A stretch of 64,000 nucleotides of DNA from Polytrichum commune (taxonomy: Eukaryota; Streptophyta; Polytrichopsida; Polytrichales; Polytrichaceae): positions 8,990,001 to 9,054,000 of the forward strand of contig OX485804.1 in the NCBI GenBank assembly GCA_950295325.1, given 5' to 3'. Positions 11,439-23,072 of the stretch are shown in pieces. The position numbers were made by a program, and so were the translations under genes. The notes below the pieces were generated by a model, which was given only the letters and a program-made list of their open reading frames with translations, made no database searches and was not told where the DNA came from. The first letter of the stretch is position 1; each line of letters starts with the position of its first letter.

Positions 11439-14142
11439 TTAAGAGGGGGAAGAGATGAGCATCTTGGGAAGCCAAGAGACATGTGCACTAGAATTGTCAG
11501 GTTTTCTGCTAGACTCATCTCCGCTGTCACGAGCTGTATTGTGGACTGGAGATGAGGGTCGCTGCTGCTGCGAGGTCTCCGGTTCTGGTTCTAAGTCGTA
11601 AGATGTGTTGGGGGGTGCGATGGGCTCTTTTTGGAATTGCCTCACACTTTCCGGGGATGGGAGGGGCAGTGGATGTCTTGGGCTACTAAGGTCTGGGGTT
11701 CTAGTGGGCGTCCGCATGGGTTGCCTTCGAGGGGATCTCATGGTACCGATCCCGGAGGCACTATTGGAATCCAGATCTGGAGCTGATCCACCACCATGAC
11801 CAGGACCAGTAGTACTAGTACTAGCACGCTTTGTGACAGCTGCTGCAACATTAATATTATCCGTGGCCTGGAATCTTGTTCCCGGGTTTTCCCAGGTGAA
11901 CGTCATCTCAAGCACCTTTCGCAACCCCTCCACGACATCGCTCATCTTGGGACGCCCCTTGGGCTGCTTCACCAGGCAACTGGTGGCGATGTTGGCGAAC
12001 TTGACGGCTGCCTTGATGGGGTAGCGCCCTTGCAGTTGGGGGTCGATCACGTTGTGGAGCTTTCGCTGGTCGGAGATGTAGGGCTTCACCCACTCCAGGA
12101 GCTTCTGTTCCGACTTGGGGCGGTTCCTGTCCATCACCTTCCTGCCGGTCAGCATCTCCAGCATCACCACCCCAAAACTCCAAACATCGCTCTTGAATGT
12201 CAGGTGGCCAGTTTGTATGTACTCTGGAGCCGCGTACCCATACGTGCCTTTCACCTGCGTTCGAGAGTTAAAGTGAATTAGGAGCCTGCACTGTTACCAT
12301 GTTTGTAGCCCATCACCTGTGAGAAAGAAAGAAAAGGAAAGAAAGACGACTCCGATGGTGGCACCGGCATGAACTATGGTGTTGCTCCATTTTTGAGTTG
12401 GTGTAAGTTTATATGTAATGCCAACAGGCATTGCAAGAATTAAAGGCCCCTAAAGACTACTGCCTCCTTTCAAAGGTGAACACCTTTAACGGTCACGGAC
12501 AAGCCGGCCAGCCCGCACCTATGAAGCCCCTAAGTTTCCACCTGGTTAGTTGAATATATCCAGTTCACCTAAATACCCACTATGATGGGTTTGGGAAATC
12601 AAAGTTCTTGGGAGGTACTATTCCGGCCTTAGGCGGCTTAACCTGGGGGTTCCCATGAGATCCGGAAGAAGGCCTTGGGTTTAAGCCATCCATCCATCAC
12701 CTGCATTGGTGGATTTGCACGACAAAGACAGAGGTTCAAAGGGTGTTGTGAATCTGCAGTTCATTGCCAGCCATTAATATTGGTGCCCCTGCAGTGAGTG
12801 CTCACTAACATTTTCGAGTAGGTGCTCGAGTGTGAAGTGCAAGCCCTTCATCCTCAATCTGGTTTGCAATGTCCTAGACATGTGTCTGATGATTATCCGT
12901 CCGCATTATGTGGAATTTTTGCCATGGCTCAGACTGCAACCGCACACAGACATCACGGGGAGAGTATCGTAGCTAAGCAACTACCAGTATCAGGCATTTG
13001 TTTTTCTGAATCAACTCTTTAGGGAGATTACATGAACACCAGAACCAAGTCCTCCTATAACTGTTGCCCCTCTAATTCGAGTCTCCAAATATTCATACCT
13101 AGAGAGGAAACTACAATATTTGTGTCAAGGCTAATGCTGCTTAGCGTCATTTGCTTCCAGTGCTAGGCCAAATAGGTCGGTTTCAAAAGAGCGGGACAAA
13201 TTCCTTTCCTTTCTTTCCAGAGGAACAGAAGAGTACCAAATTCTTGGAGAAATTTTGTCAGCTGTGCCATTTCCATCCTATAAGGTAGACTCCGAATGAA
13301 TATTCCCTGTAGGAATTGAAAGAAGACCTGGCCGTTCCATTTGAAAATTAAGAAGCTCACTCAGTGCACTGGTGTGGCTCACCCCTCTGCAGTTTTCTGA
13401 TATGTGATTCGCTCTCTCAACACTCAAATTAGAAGGGTCAAAAGCTGAGAGGAGCACCACAAAGAACTTACGAGGGATTGGTGAGGTGTGCACATGGTTT
13501 GGTACAACACCCTTACAGAGGAAATGAGACGAAATTATGGATTTATGAGACCTTTTAGAGATGAAGGGGCAGCTATGGTGTAAAGAACCACATATGAAGG
13601 AAATGAAATTCCAAGGAGCAATCTCCAGAGTTCGTGAAAAACGTACCCCAGTGGTGACGTGACTTTTACCAATGTCAGGCCCCTGTCTTGCGAGCCCGAA
13701 GTCGGAAAGCTTTGGATTGAAATCCTCATCAAGTAACACATTGGCTGTTTTGAAGTCTCGGAAAATCACCTGCAGAACAGACCGAGATTACATTGAGTTA
13801 TAAATTGAGTCCCTCTTCAATTTGAGTTTCTCAGCATGAATCTTGCAGGGAGTACTTACACCGACTAACTGAGCTTTCAAGAATTTGACTGTAACTACAT
13901 GGACGTCCACCTTTGAACTACTGAACCGCTTTAATAAGTGTACGAAGTAATTTCCAAGTAAAGGTGAAACCTTTGACTAATCTGTCAAAGTTGTACCACT
14001 CAATCAGGCGCACCCCACTCAGTGCATGCCAAAAGTGACGGTCCCAAGTCTAATCAACAGCACATGATTAATAATTTAGAGAAATCTTGTGGTCGTTTAG
14101 CTTTTAGTTTAGAATGCAGACTCATTCCACTAAGATTAATCA

Positions 14143-14181
<39 letters not shown>

Positions 14182-15091
14182 CTCCTCACATGAACATCCA
14201 TCTCTTCATGCAAGTAGGCAAGCCCTCTTGCTGCCCCAAGTGCGATTGACACCCTCGTCTGCCATGAAAGAGTAGGAGGGTGGGTGCGGAAGATATGGTC
14301 ATCCAGACCCCTGTTCGGCATATACTCGTACACAAGCAGCCTTTGTATCCCTCGCTCATCGTCATCCGCACAGTACCCAATCAGCTTTACCAAATAGGGA
14401 TTATCCACCACCCCTAAGAAGTGAACCTCCGTCATCCACTCCTTGTGCCCCTGCAAGCATCAGAAGCAACGCAGGAGTGAATTCACAACAGATTTTTTTA
14501 AAAGAAAAAGAAAAGATGTCATCAAGACTCCTCAAGGGGGAGGGAGGCAGGAATGCCATCAGAAATAGAAACTTGTTCTTCTTCGATTCGTATGCACAGA
14601 AACCCCTTGGAATCACTTTGGCCCCGAAATTACACAATAGGTAAGGCAGGTTAGAATCCAGGTGGGTTGCTTACCTGGGCGCCATTTTTGTTGAGCTGCT
14701 TCACCGCCACGTCCACTTTCTGTTCCTCTCCATTGTGAAACTTGGACTTCTGCTTTATAACCCCTTTATAAACCTGGCCGAAGCCCCCCTCGCCAATTAG
14801 ATTCTGCTGGGCGAAATTCCTTGTGGCGGCTTTGAGCTCCGCGTGTGTGAACTCATACAAATCGTCTGACTTCTTCTTTTGCAGGTAGGAGAAATCGGTT
14901 CGCGAAGATTGGCCTGCGTGGAATCCAGGGTCAGAGATGGAGATGTGAGTGGCAGGTCGGGGCCCCGCCTCCGGTGCACTGGTTCGCCTCACCACTTCAG
15001 GATTTGAATCTATGCCAGACTTCCTCCACAAGTGGCGGTGAACATCGCTACTGCTGGTCGAATGCCTCCTGCCGCGCCCGAAACAATTCAT
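11439..15091 (-). CDS. Receptor-like cytoplasmic kinase VII (PCRK1/PBL-like), 538 aa, four exons
   Basis: Exons 15091-14675, 14450-14190, 13769-13647 and 12254-11439 join with GT-AG introns and intact phase to 538 residues ending in TAA. It is a Ser/Thr protein kinase: glycine loop G100-EGGFG-105, VAVK with ATP-binding Lys131, FRDFK in place of HRD (Asp231), DFG at 249-251, and AAPEY of the activation segment at 275-279. [21 protein letters not shown] and [21 protein letters not shown] are typical of RLCK-VII, kinases that act beneath pattern-recognition receptors at the plasma membrane. The MNCF start lacks Gly2, so palmitoylation at Cys3 is more likely than myristoylation, as in the PCRK1 group (MKCF start). 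The tail after about 400 is Ser/Pro-rich and probably disordered. The intron before exon 4 carries a 5S-derived SINE. Family assignment is firm; the orthologue is not. Confidence 0.93.
12320..12693 (-). mobile_element. 5S rRNA-derived SINE-like element, in kinase intron
   Basis: Flanked by a 10-bp direct repeat ccatcacctg (12310-12319 and 12694-12703). Read on the minus strand it contains a 5S rRNA-like block (12663-12614): CGGATCTCATGGGAACC, CCAGGTTAAGC and AATAGTAC match the order of 5S rRNA, although the segment after AGTAC has diverged. It then shares about 300 bp with the element at 27821-28228 and ends in a CTTT-rich tail. Tail plus 10-bp duplication fit a SINE better than a solo LTR (5-bp duplications). 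A Cassandra-type TRIM, which also carries 5S sequence, is the alternative. Confidence 0.65.
14142..14181 (+). repeat. (TG)n(AG)n microsatellite in kinase intron 2
   Basis: A TG dinucleotide run followed directly by an AG run, just inside the intron beside the exon 2 donor site (14189). On the transcribed strand it reads as a CT/CA tract. Confidence 0.9.
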
Positions 15092-16292
15092 GCTTAATCA
15101 TGCGACTCCCCACACAGACAACCACACACCCGGGTCGTCTACGCTCCAATCTGCGGGGGCCCTAGATAGCCCTCGGGCTTGGCCTTCCGCACCACCACTG
15201 CTGCTAAGCTACTACCACTACTAAGTCCTCCGCACCAAATTAGTGTCAGTTATTGCCTTGCCAGCGGCCTCTATCACGCACGAGGTTACCAAAGTAAGGA
15301 GCTGACGAATCGTCTGACGCAGTCCAACGTATTCACATAATCCAACCCTAATTCCTGAATGAACAGTAGAAACTCCGCGTCTTCTTCGCCCTGCACCCTT
15401 GAACGAAGTTTTGTAGCTTCGTACTGATGATCATGAGTGAAAATGAATTAAGTCGAACTTGACCCCGGTCGGCTCCGAATCATGCCTTGCTCGCCGGGCC
15501 TCACATGAAATGGGAAACTCCTTCACTGAAAATGGTGACCGCGAGAAAATTATTGCAGACACTCCCAGCTCCTCAGATACCTCCTCACAATTCGCCCACC
15601 TAAGAATGGTCATTCCCAACCAACTCTAAGTTCTCAGTAGCCACCTAGATCGCCGAATTTGCAACAACATCCACCAAGCATACTCTAAGCCTCTCTGATA
15701 TATAAATCTCGACCAGCTGTTGGGCCGGTCGGAATGTCTGTCTGTCTGTCTGTGCAGCAACAAACACACAAAACCGCTAGTCTACTTCTAACATTGGGAA
15801 CGGAGCCGCTACAGTAGGACTAGCTAGTACACGAAAATCCGCGGCCCATAAACCTTTCACCAATCCACCTGCCCTCGTCAGCTTCCTGCCCATTTGCAAT
15901 GAATCCCGCCACCAAGAATTTCCTTGGTTCGTACGCCACACCCCACCGAACGCCCCAGCTACCCAGAAATTCCTACCTTCTAAACCCCTCCTCGGTCGCT
16001 GCCTCGTCAAGTGTTCTTCGTCTTAGTCTTAGTCTTCTTCCTCTTCCCGACACCACTAGAGCTGCCCAGCCATTAGCACACGCTTGCTGCAGGTTATATT
16101 GGCCTTGCCCACCCCCCTCGCCTGGTCCTACCGACAACTACAATTCCCGGCACCACGGACGTTATATAATCCAGCTGATCTGACAAATTGCACCATATTC
16201 CAAGTGGCTCTTTATAACTTCAATCGATAAAACATCATCGTATTTACCTGCTCAGGCTCAATCATCGACTCTCCAGCCTGACAATAACAAGC
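15092..16292 (-). promoter_or_regulatory. Upstream region of the kinase gene
   Basis: Non-coding sequence upstream of the ATG at 15091, more GC-rich than the intergenic average, with a short TGTC microsatellite at about 15735-15753. A tatataaat string at 15699-15707 is TATA-like but lies about 600 bp from the ATG; I cannot fix a transcription start. Confidence 0.3.
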
Positions 16293-16509
16293 ATGGGACA
16301 ACAACAAGACAAGGATTTAGCTCTTTGTGGTCTACTAACCTCCGCAGCCGCTGTAAATCAGTTTATATGTGCGGGGCTCCGTGGATCTGGGAAGCGCTTC
16401 AGACGAAATTTGGGCAGGACGCGTGGACTGGCTTGCAGTTTGAGCGTGGGTGGGCTGACTGGTGATCGCGTGAGGTTCGAACCCACGCGGACTGGCCTAG
16501 TCCCGCACA

Positions 16510-16944
16510 CATCGGACGGTCGAGATCTCATCGGAGCCCAAAGCCGGGATCCATCGGACGGTTCAGAGGCGATATCCTTTCATCGGACGCCTCACGTGCC
16601 CCAGGCTGGTCTCGCTCTTTTGGGAGGGAGCCATCGGACGGTTTAGAGTCCTGCTCTAAAGACAAGGCCGGCGCCATCGGACGGTGTGGATCTGGGCCTC
16701 AGCGTAGTTGGACGCCAAGTGCGCGGTGTGTATTTACGCCAGGCCAGCCGGGAGCCATCGGACGGTTTCAATTCGATCTTGATCCTCAGGCGGGCACCAT
16801 CGGACGGCTAGCGTGTGTGGTGCGTAGTTGGGCCGGTCTTTCTTTGGACTGGAGGAATCGACGGCCGAGATACGGTCTGAGTGGGAAGGCGGGGGGGAGG
16901 GTGGGCGTAGGCAAAGAACGGGGGGCTACGTGAGATCGGACGGC
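16510..16944. repeat. Cluster of eight ATCGGACG(G) repeats
   Basis: The word (c)catcggacg, mostly followed by g and often a T-rich trinucleotide, starts near 16510, 16551, 16580, 16631, 16674, 16755, 16797 and 16934. Several spacings are about 41-43 bp or twice that. The DNA between copies is GC-rich and not repeated. It lies 1.4-1.9 kb upstream of the kinase start. It could be a degenerate minisatellite or clustered binding sites; no function is shown. Confidence 0.75.
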
Positions 16945-17139
16945 GGGAATGACAGATCGTAGTTAGTTGGGCTGTATTTCCGCGGGAGGGACGGTCGGGA
17001 TGAGACCAGGGCCCACGCGGTAGACGGCATGACGTCACCGGTCCTCGAGGGTCGCATGAGTCCTCATGCTCTCTGGAAAGAAAGCGACCAGGTCTAGGTG
17101 GTATCTAGGGCAGTAAACTTGAGCAGGAGAGGACCTCTC

Positions 17140-17155
17140 TCTCTCTCTCTCTCTC
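17140..17155 (+). repeat. (CT)n microsatellite
   Basis: A run of CT dinucleotides at the left edge of the duplicated block. Confidence 0.85.
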
Positions 17156-17471
17156 TAGTGGCGGGTCTGGCCTGGTGATTCTCAAACCGCGTGATTCCCA
17201 CCATCGATAACGTGGACCATGGAGGGTGAGGATTGCGTAGACGAAATGCATTGAAAATTAAATGAATTCCAAGCATGGAGAGGGAGGGGAGTCTTGTGAC
17301 GAAGTCCATCCCATGGCCGCGTGAGTGTGTCCCCCGTCGGGAATGGTAACGGAAACCGTGTTGTTTTCCCTTTCTATTTTCTATACTGTATGCAACGGTG
17401 GCTGTCATGTGATGTAAGAGCACGATTACCCCAAACACTAAAACACAAAGGTGTGTTAGTCAGGGAACACT

Positions 17472-17610
17472 ACACTAAATAGGATATTTAGTGTTGGATA
17501 CACTAAATATCAATAACCCTACGAAAGTAAGTAACTTTAAATGTAAAGTGAAACACTGGATGTTAACTATGGTAATATGTGGAAGTTGCATGTTTGAATT
17601 TAGTGTATTT
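17472..17610. mobile_element. MITE family A, truncated copy 1
   Basis: The left end is a perfect palindrome with 10-bp arms ACACTAAATA and TATTTAGTGT around GGA. The next 120 bp match the copies at 19101 and 22778 (caataaccct, gaaagtaagtaa, atggtaatatgtggaag). The right end is replaced by the second copy of the 390-bp duplication. Confidence 0.6.
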
Positions 17611-17684
17611 AACTTGGACCACGGAGGTTGAGGATTGCGTAGACGAAATATATTGAAAATCAAATGAATTCCAACCATGGAGAG

Positions 17685-18888
17685 GGAGGACATTAAGTTC
17701 CCCCCCCCCCCCCACACAAACTTTTCAGGGAGGAATATTCGGGCAGGGGCAACTGTCCATACAGAAAATCAAGATTTTCTAGACCCAACTGAAAACTACT
17801 ACACCCCCCCCCCTTGCATTCTTGAAGGCCACTTATTTACAAATCCCATATTGAGTGCACGTCATCTTCAAGGTCCCAAATCCAATATATATGTTCACTT
17901 CCATTGAGTAAGTAAGCAATTGACCAGGATTTCATTTTCAAAGTGAAACTGCCAATAAAGCATGAAATTAACTTGGAAGTCAAAAATATTACAAAATCCT
18001 CATTAGCACTGAGGTTATAATTTTTATGACTTACCATTGAAAGGGTCTTTGTCATTCTAAAATGGAACTAAAAATGAGTGAATTATTTTTAATGGTTTTA
18101 GTGTTATAATATTATAACATTATTATAATAATTTTGTTGATACCTTCTACGATCACAAAGTTTTCATACGCATTTAAATTAATTAGGTATGATTGAATGT
18201 AACTAAGCATAATAAAGTCTAGTTAATCTTGATTAGTTCTAACTAAGCCCAATAAAACCAGAAAGCATGCTTACCAAATTAATTCAGACTAATTAATTTT
18301 AAAATGTACTTACTGGAAGTAATCATTATTTACTGGAATTAACTCCAGAAAATACAATTTATAATAAATGATTAGACTTAGTTATATTCAATCATACCTA
18401 ATTAGTTTAAATGCATGTGAAAAATTTGTGAAAGTAGAAGGTATCAACTAGACTATAATATTAAAACTATTAAAAATAAATCACAAATTTTAGTTCCATT
18501 TTAGAATGACAAAGACCCTTTCAATGGTAAGTCATAAAAATTATAACCTCACTGCTAATGAGGATTTTATAATATTTTTGACTTCCAAGTTAATTACATG
18601 CTTTATTGGCGGTTTCACTTCGAAAATGAAATCCTAGTCAATTGCTTACTTACTAAATGGAAGTGAACATATATATTGGATTTGGGACCTTGAAGATGAA
18701 GTGCACTCAATATGGAATTTGTGGGTAAATGGCCTTCAAGAATGCAAGGGCAATGGTTTTTTCGAAGTCGGGCAAGCGGGCAAAAGTTTTCGGTCGGGTC
18801 CACAAAATCTTGATTTTCTTTACAGACAGCTGCCCTTGCCCGAATATTCCTCCCCTAAAAAGTTTGTGGGGGGAACTTAACGTCCTCC
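17685..18888. mobile_element. Palindromic (foldback) Mutator-like element, 1.2 kb
   Basis: Two arms of about 600 bp are inverted copies almost to the centre (near 18290). Matching pieces include GGAGGACATTAAG at the left end against its near-complement at the right end, aatatatatgttcacttcc, catttaaa(t/c)taattaggtat and ccagaaagcatgctt. Flanks catggagag (17676-17684) and catgaagag (18889-18897) form a 9-bp target duplication with one mismatch, the length made by Mutator-like transposases. No transposase is encoded. The uninterrupted duplicate at 17213-17605 shows the site before insertion. Confidence 0.8.
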
Positions 18889-19100
18889 CATGAAGAGTGA
18901 GAGGAGTCTTGTGACTAAGTTCGTCCCATTGCCGTGTGAGTGTGTCGCCTGGCATGAATGGTAATGGAAACCATGTGTTTTTTTGTTTATTTGTTTATTT
19001 ATTTATTTTTATTATCATATGCAATGGTGGTTGTCATGTGATGTAAGAGCATGATTACTCCAAACACTAAAACACAAAGGGGTGTTAGTCGGGGAACACT

Positions 19101-19842
19101 ACACTAAATGGGATATTTAGTGTTGGATACGCCAAATACGAACACATACACTAAACATCAATAACACTATGAAAGTAAGTAATATTAAATGTAAACTCAA
19201 ACATTAAATATCAACTATGGCAATATCTGGAAGTTACATGTTTGAGTTTAGTGTTAGTAAGGATATGAGAAAAGGGGATATAATAAGGGAGGTGGCAATA
19301 GGGAAGATAGCGGCACATTTATTTATGTCTAATATTAATTGTCAGGGAATTGTCAGGGGCCAGAGCCACAACTCACATACCCTCGATGAATGAACTTGAA
19401 ACAAAGCTTAAACTCCCTACATCACAAATTAGGAGCACATTCAAACAAATTAATATAATCGCCATACAATACACACACTCGATATTAATCCATAAAAGAC
19501 GGATAGAAAATAGACAACCCATCACAGACTTACAAAATCATAATTAAAAACAACAATAAAAATAAAAATCTATGAACCCAACACACTTCCCCCCCCCCCC
19601 CCTAACCGGTTAACCGGCAAAATCACTAGTTACTAACATAGTGCCTACTCCCTGCAAAGGGTGAAGTAGTATTACATCCAACGCCACTACCTTGGGGTAT
19701 GGCCACGGATGTCCTACGAACAGGCACTTTATTCACTCCGGCCCCCTAGGCGGGACCGGATTTCTTCTTCTTCTGTCAGGGAATTGAAAATTAATGTTGA
19801 GCAGGGTAGGGTGGTAACAACACTAGATATCTTATTTAGTGT
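19101..19842. mobile_element. MITE family A, copy 2, with nested LINE fragment
   Basis: Begins with the same palindromic end (19101-19123) and ends at 19820-19842 with its inverted counterpart (ACACTAGATA…TTATTTAGTGT). Without the inserted 434 bp it is about 308 bp, close to copy 3. The LINE tail at 19353-19773 lies inside it. A target duplication is not evident. Confidence 0.7.
19353..19773 (+). mobile_element. 5'-truncated Dualen-like LINE insertion (3' end)
   Basis: Flanked by a perfect 13-bp target duplication tgtcagggaattg (19340-19352, 19774-19786). It encodes the last ~60 residues of the ORF2 C-terminus (GARATTHIPSMNELE, FKQINIIAIQYTHSILIHKRRIENRQ), then a 3' UTR with a C-run and the conserved tail hairpin (19738-19759), ending in TTC repeats. 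The empty site is visible in the paralogous MITE at about 22990. Confidence 0.9.
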
Positions 19843-20285
19843 ATTGTATAGAGGGATAGTCTCGTTATATGTCCCAACACGCATTCATTCTAAGTCATAC
19901 AAGTTGTGAATTTTGGGTTCCATGATAAAAACTAGTAGTCGATCTTACAATACACGAGGCTTTTAACATAGAATAGTTGCAGCTAAGATTCTATTTAGTC
20001 ACAATTTATGAGGGATGGATAGTTGAAATTCTTATAAAGGAGTTCAAAGTTGGGTTGCAATATACCCAAGTTATTTTAAAGGGGAGTTTTTCTTGCGCTC
20101 CGCCAATGGAATCATCCTGGATCAAGCCAACTACTGGGAGTTTGTTTTGGACCCAATCTAGGACTATATTGTTGTGACCATGTATATTGATGACATTTGT
20201 ACAATGCTCTAAAACCCCAAATTGTAGAAATCTTGTCATCTTACTCAAGCAACTCAAACACATAGATGAATGATGTGGGTTGAAT

Positions 20286-20312
20286 CTCTCTCTCTCTCTC
20301 TCTCTCTCTCTA
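20286..20312 (+). repeat. (CT)n microsatellite
   Basis: An uninterrupted run of CT dinucleotides. Confidence 0.9.
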
Positions 20313-20855
20313 TTCACACACATATACTCCTTGTCATTATGCTTACCTTAATTAATATGCTTTTTTTTCAATCTAATGTAGGGTGTTGTCTAGTTCAACA
20401 CAAAATAATAATTTTGATCTTCTTCTTTTTTACCACGTGTTTATCCACATTGGTTAAGCCATGCCAATTCCATTTGCAAGTTAGCTTAAGGCACTCAAAG
20501 TGTTTAACCAAACATTATTATACATTTTCCAAATGATACTCACTTGCATATAATTTCTCCACGATTCCCACAAGATTGTGACTAATGAGGTTATCTCGAG
20601 ATTTTAGTGTACACTAGACCTGCCAAGGGCGGGATTGCGGTGGAAAACCCTCCCCTCCCAAGTTAAACCTGATTGAGTTACTAGACTTAATCTTATTTAA
20701 GGCCCGGTCATTCAACACACAAAATCAAAATCAAAATCAAGGTATATGATGTTTGTATAGGGTTTCCACTCTTCCTCTTGGTAGGCATCAAGAAACTTTA
20801 TGAGTGAAACACATCATTTGATGCAAAAAGTATGTCCCAAATGAGTGAGCAATAT

Positions 20856-20930
20856 AGGTCTAGGGGTGGAACGAACAGACACTTCATTCACGTCGGTCCC
20901 CTACCGGAGACCGAAGTTTCTCCTCCTCCT
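20856..20930 (+). mobile_element. 75-bp LINE-tail insertion
   Basis: Only the last ~75 bp of the LINE 3' end (gaacgaacagacacttcatt, hairpin at 20893-20914, CTC-repeat terminus), flanked by a 20-bp direct repeat starting cccaaatgagtga (20836-20855, 20931-20950; one mismatch). It is either an extreme 5' truncation or a tiny SINE using the LINE machinery. Confidence 0.8.
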
Positions 20931-22777
20931 CCCAAATGAGTGACCAATATTGTCCCATGTGGTGATTTCCTAGGGGTGCACTCTATGTTGCAATATCCAC
21001 CCACATGGGTGCACAGAAAGGTATTAAAAGAACATGCTCCATAAGTCTACATACACGTGAAAACTTGATTGTTGAAGGTGAAGCTTGGATGTATGTTTTG
21101 GGTTATTATGTGATATGTCTAATATGGAAAAATACAATAGGCCATCATCGTGACGGAAATACTTCTAAACACGAGTGGGTGCACATATGTAGAACTAATA
21201 CATATGTTCGAGGCTATGTGTAATCTCTATATTCGTGTGTCTATTATTTACTTATTTTGCAAAACAAATTGTGTGTAGGGTTATTGATTAAAACGTGATG
21301 CACACACGGTAATTATGATCATAATGAGTATGTTTCAACATAATAGAATATGAAAAATGTAATTCCCAACCTTTGTCACTACGTCATCTATTTTGTCACA
21401 AGCATAACACACTAACGATTTTTCCCACTCTAATTTTGTCAAGATGGTTTTCAATTTTACAAAGGGGTAACTCATCCTTTGTGTATCATGCCATCGTGAA
21501 GTACATACGAGGTGTTATTGGAATTGAGTATTTTTTTTTTGTAGAGGGTAGAGCATTAGATTGCTCGTAGTCAATAAAAATATAAAGGAAGAGGCATGAG
21601 AAAGCATAAGGTTAGAATAAGGCTACCATGCTAGTCTGAAGAGGGATAAGAGTCATCCCATATTGTTTGTGTGAACCAATGAAGAGAAGGAAAGCAATAA
21701 AAGGCAGAGCAAGGAGAGCATAAGACCATCTCACTCCAAGCATTGTTCGCATGCCTTTGTACAGGTGTCTATGCTGGTGCAATCTTATCTCGTATTGATT
21801 CCAATAATGTTCACGTGCAGACGAAAGTAATACGATATCCTCAAAAGTGTAAGTGAAGTTTAAGTCAATATCTTTGATGACTACATCCATGAGTGTTTCT
21901 TTTGTTAACTAGTACTGGTAACATGAGGTCTATATTCCTCAGTTATATCATCACGTCTTGAACACAATGTTTGAGAGGGTAAAGAGAGCCCAAGGAAAGC
22001 ATAAGGTGGGAAGGAAAGGGAGAGAGAGGAGAATAAATCAACAAAAGGAGAGGGAGGGAGGGAAGATTGATTGACTTTGATTTTGTTCCATTTACTTGGT
22101 TGTAATGGGGTTGCCAATTTTGTGTAAGCTCACAATCAATGGGAAAATAAATAAATAATAAATAATAATAAACATTGGCTAGAGTTGAGAGATGAGTAAG
22201 AATCTCTTGCCTTCCTCTAGATTTTTCTCGCCAATCAATCTATATACTTTTTAAAAAAAAGCATATTTTATAGATATTTTGGTTGCCACCTAAGCTCGTT
22301 TTCACCTAGGAATATGTAAGGAATGGAATATTTATGGTATATTCATATGAGGGGTCCACAATACGATTATTGCTTGAAAACATACATGTTGATAGAAATG
22401 TCACATCCATCAATTATCTACACGATACGACACTATTTTAACACAAGTTGAAATGAATTGCCTTGCTACACTTTGACTTTGGGGAGCCATGAGAAATAAA
22501 GTGCAAAGCTCATGGGGAGCTCATGAGAAACCATGGTTGCTCCACCACATGTGGGAGACCACTCTATGTTTTTATTTGATTTGAAAGTACCATAATTATC
22601 AAAATTTTATATAAATTTCTTCAAAATTGTACAAAATTTTGGTTTTTAGTATATTTCTTGAATTTTAGAAAACACCATATTATGAATGTTATCATAAAAA
22701 AAAGATAGAGTTTTTTTTTAAAATAATTTAATGGTTCCAATGGTGTAAACATGTATGACATGACTTTTAATCTCAGT

Positions 22778-23072
22778 ACAATAAATAGGATAATTAGTGT
22801 TTGATACATAATATATGAACGCATACACTATATATCAATAACCCTATGAAAGTAAGTAACATTAAATGTAATTTCAAATACTAAATATCAACTATGGTAA
22901 TATGTGGAAGTTAAATGTTTGAATTTAGTGTTAGTAAAGATATGAAAAAAGGATATTATAAGGGAGGTGATAGTAGGGAAGGTAACTGTAACATAATTGA
23001 AAATGAATGTTGAGCACGGTAAGGTGGTCACAACACTGAATGTAATCAAACACTAAATAACCTTTCTAGTGT
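22778..23072. mobile_element. MITE family A, copy 3 (295 bp)
   Basis: Ends at 22778-22800 and 23050-23072 are diverged forms of the family palindrome; the interior aligns with the other copies. A possible 3-bp target duplication AGT flanks it. It lacks the LINE insertion of copy 2. Confidence 0.65.

Larger units (their letters stand above)
17213..19130. repeat. Tandem duplication of about 390 bp, later interrupted
   Basis: The unit starting ggaccatggagggtgaggattgcg (first 14 bases at 17214) recurs at about 17614. Copy A is continuous from 17213 to about 17605. Copy B is split: its first 70 bp lie before 17685 and the remainder resumes at 18898 (gagtcttgtgac, gtgagtgtgtc, gtcatgtgatgtaagagca). 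The break is exactly the palindromic element 17685-18888. Both copies carry the MITE-type palindrome (17472-17494, 19101-19123). Confidence 0.7.

Noticed and set aside
11796-12281. 161-aa plus-strand frame opposite kinase exon 4
   Set aside because: Antisense shadow of the kinase coding exon.
16293-16646. 117-aa plus-strand frame over the ATCGGACGG cluster
   Set aside because: No domain, no splice context, Arg/Gly-rich because of local GC content.
20100-20220. Copia-type reverse transcriptase remnant (…YIVVTMYIDDIC…)
   Set aside because: A single YxDD-like word amid stops; too little to support a call.
21612-22117. Two minus-strand frames with a hydrophobic segment (MDVVIKDIDLNF…, MATPLQPSKW…)
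   Set aside because: Could be read as a small membrane protein, but separate frames, no recognisable family and no clear splice sites.
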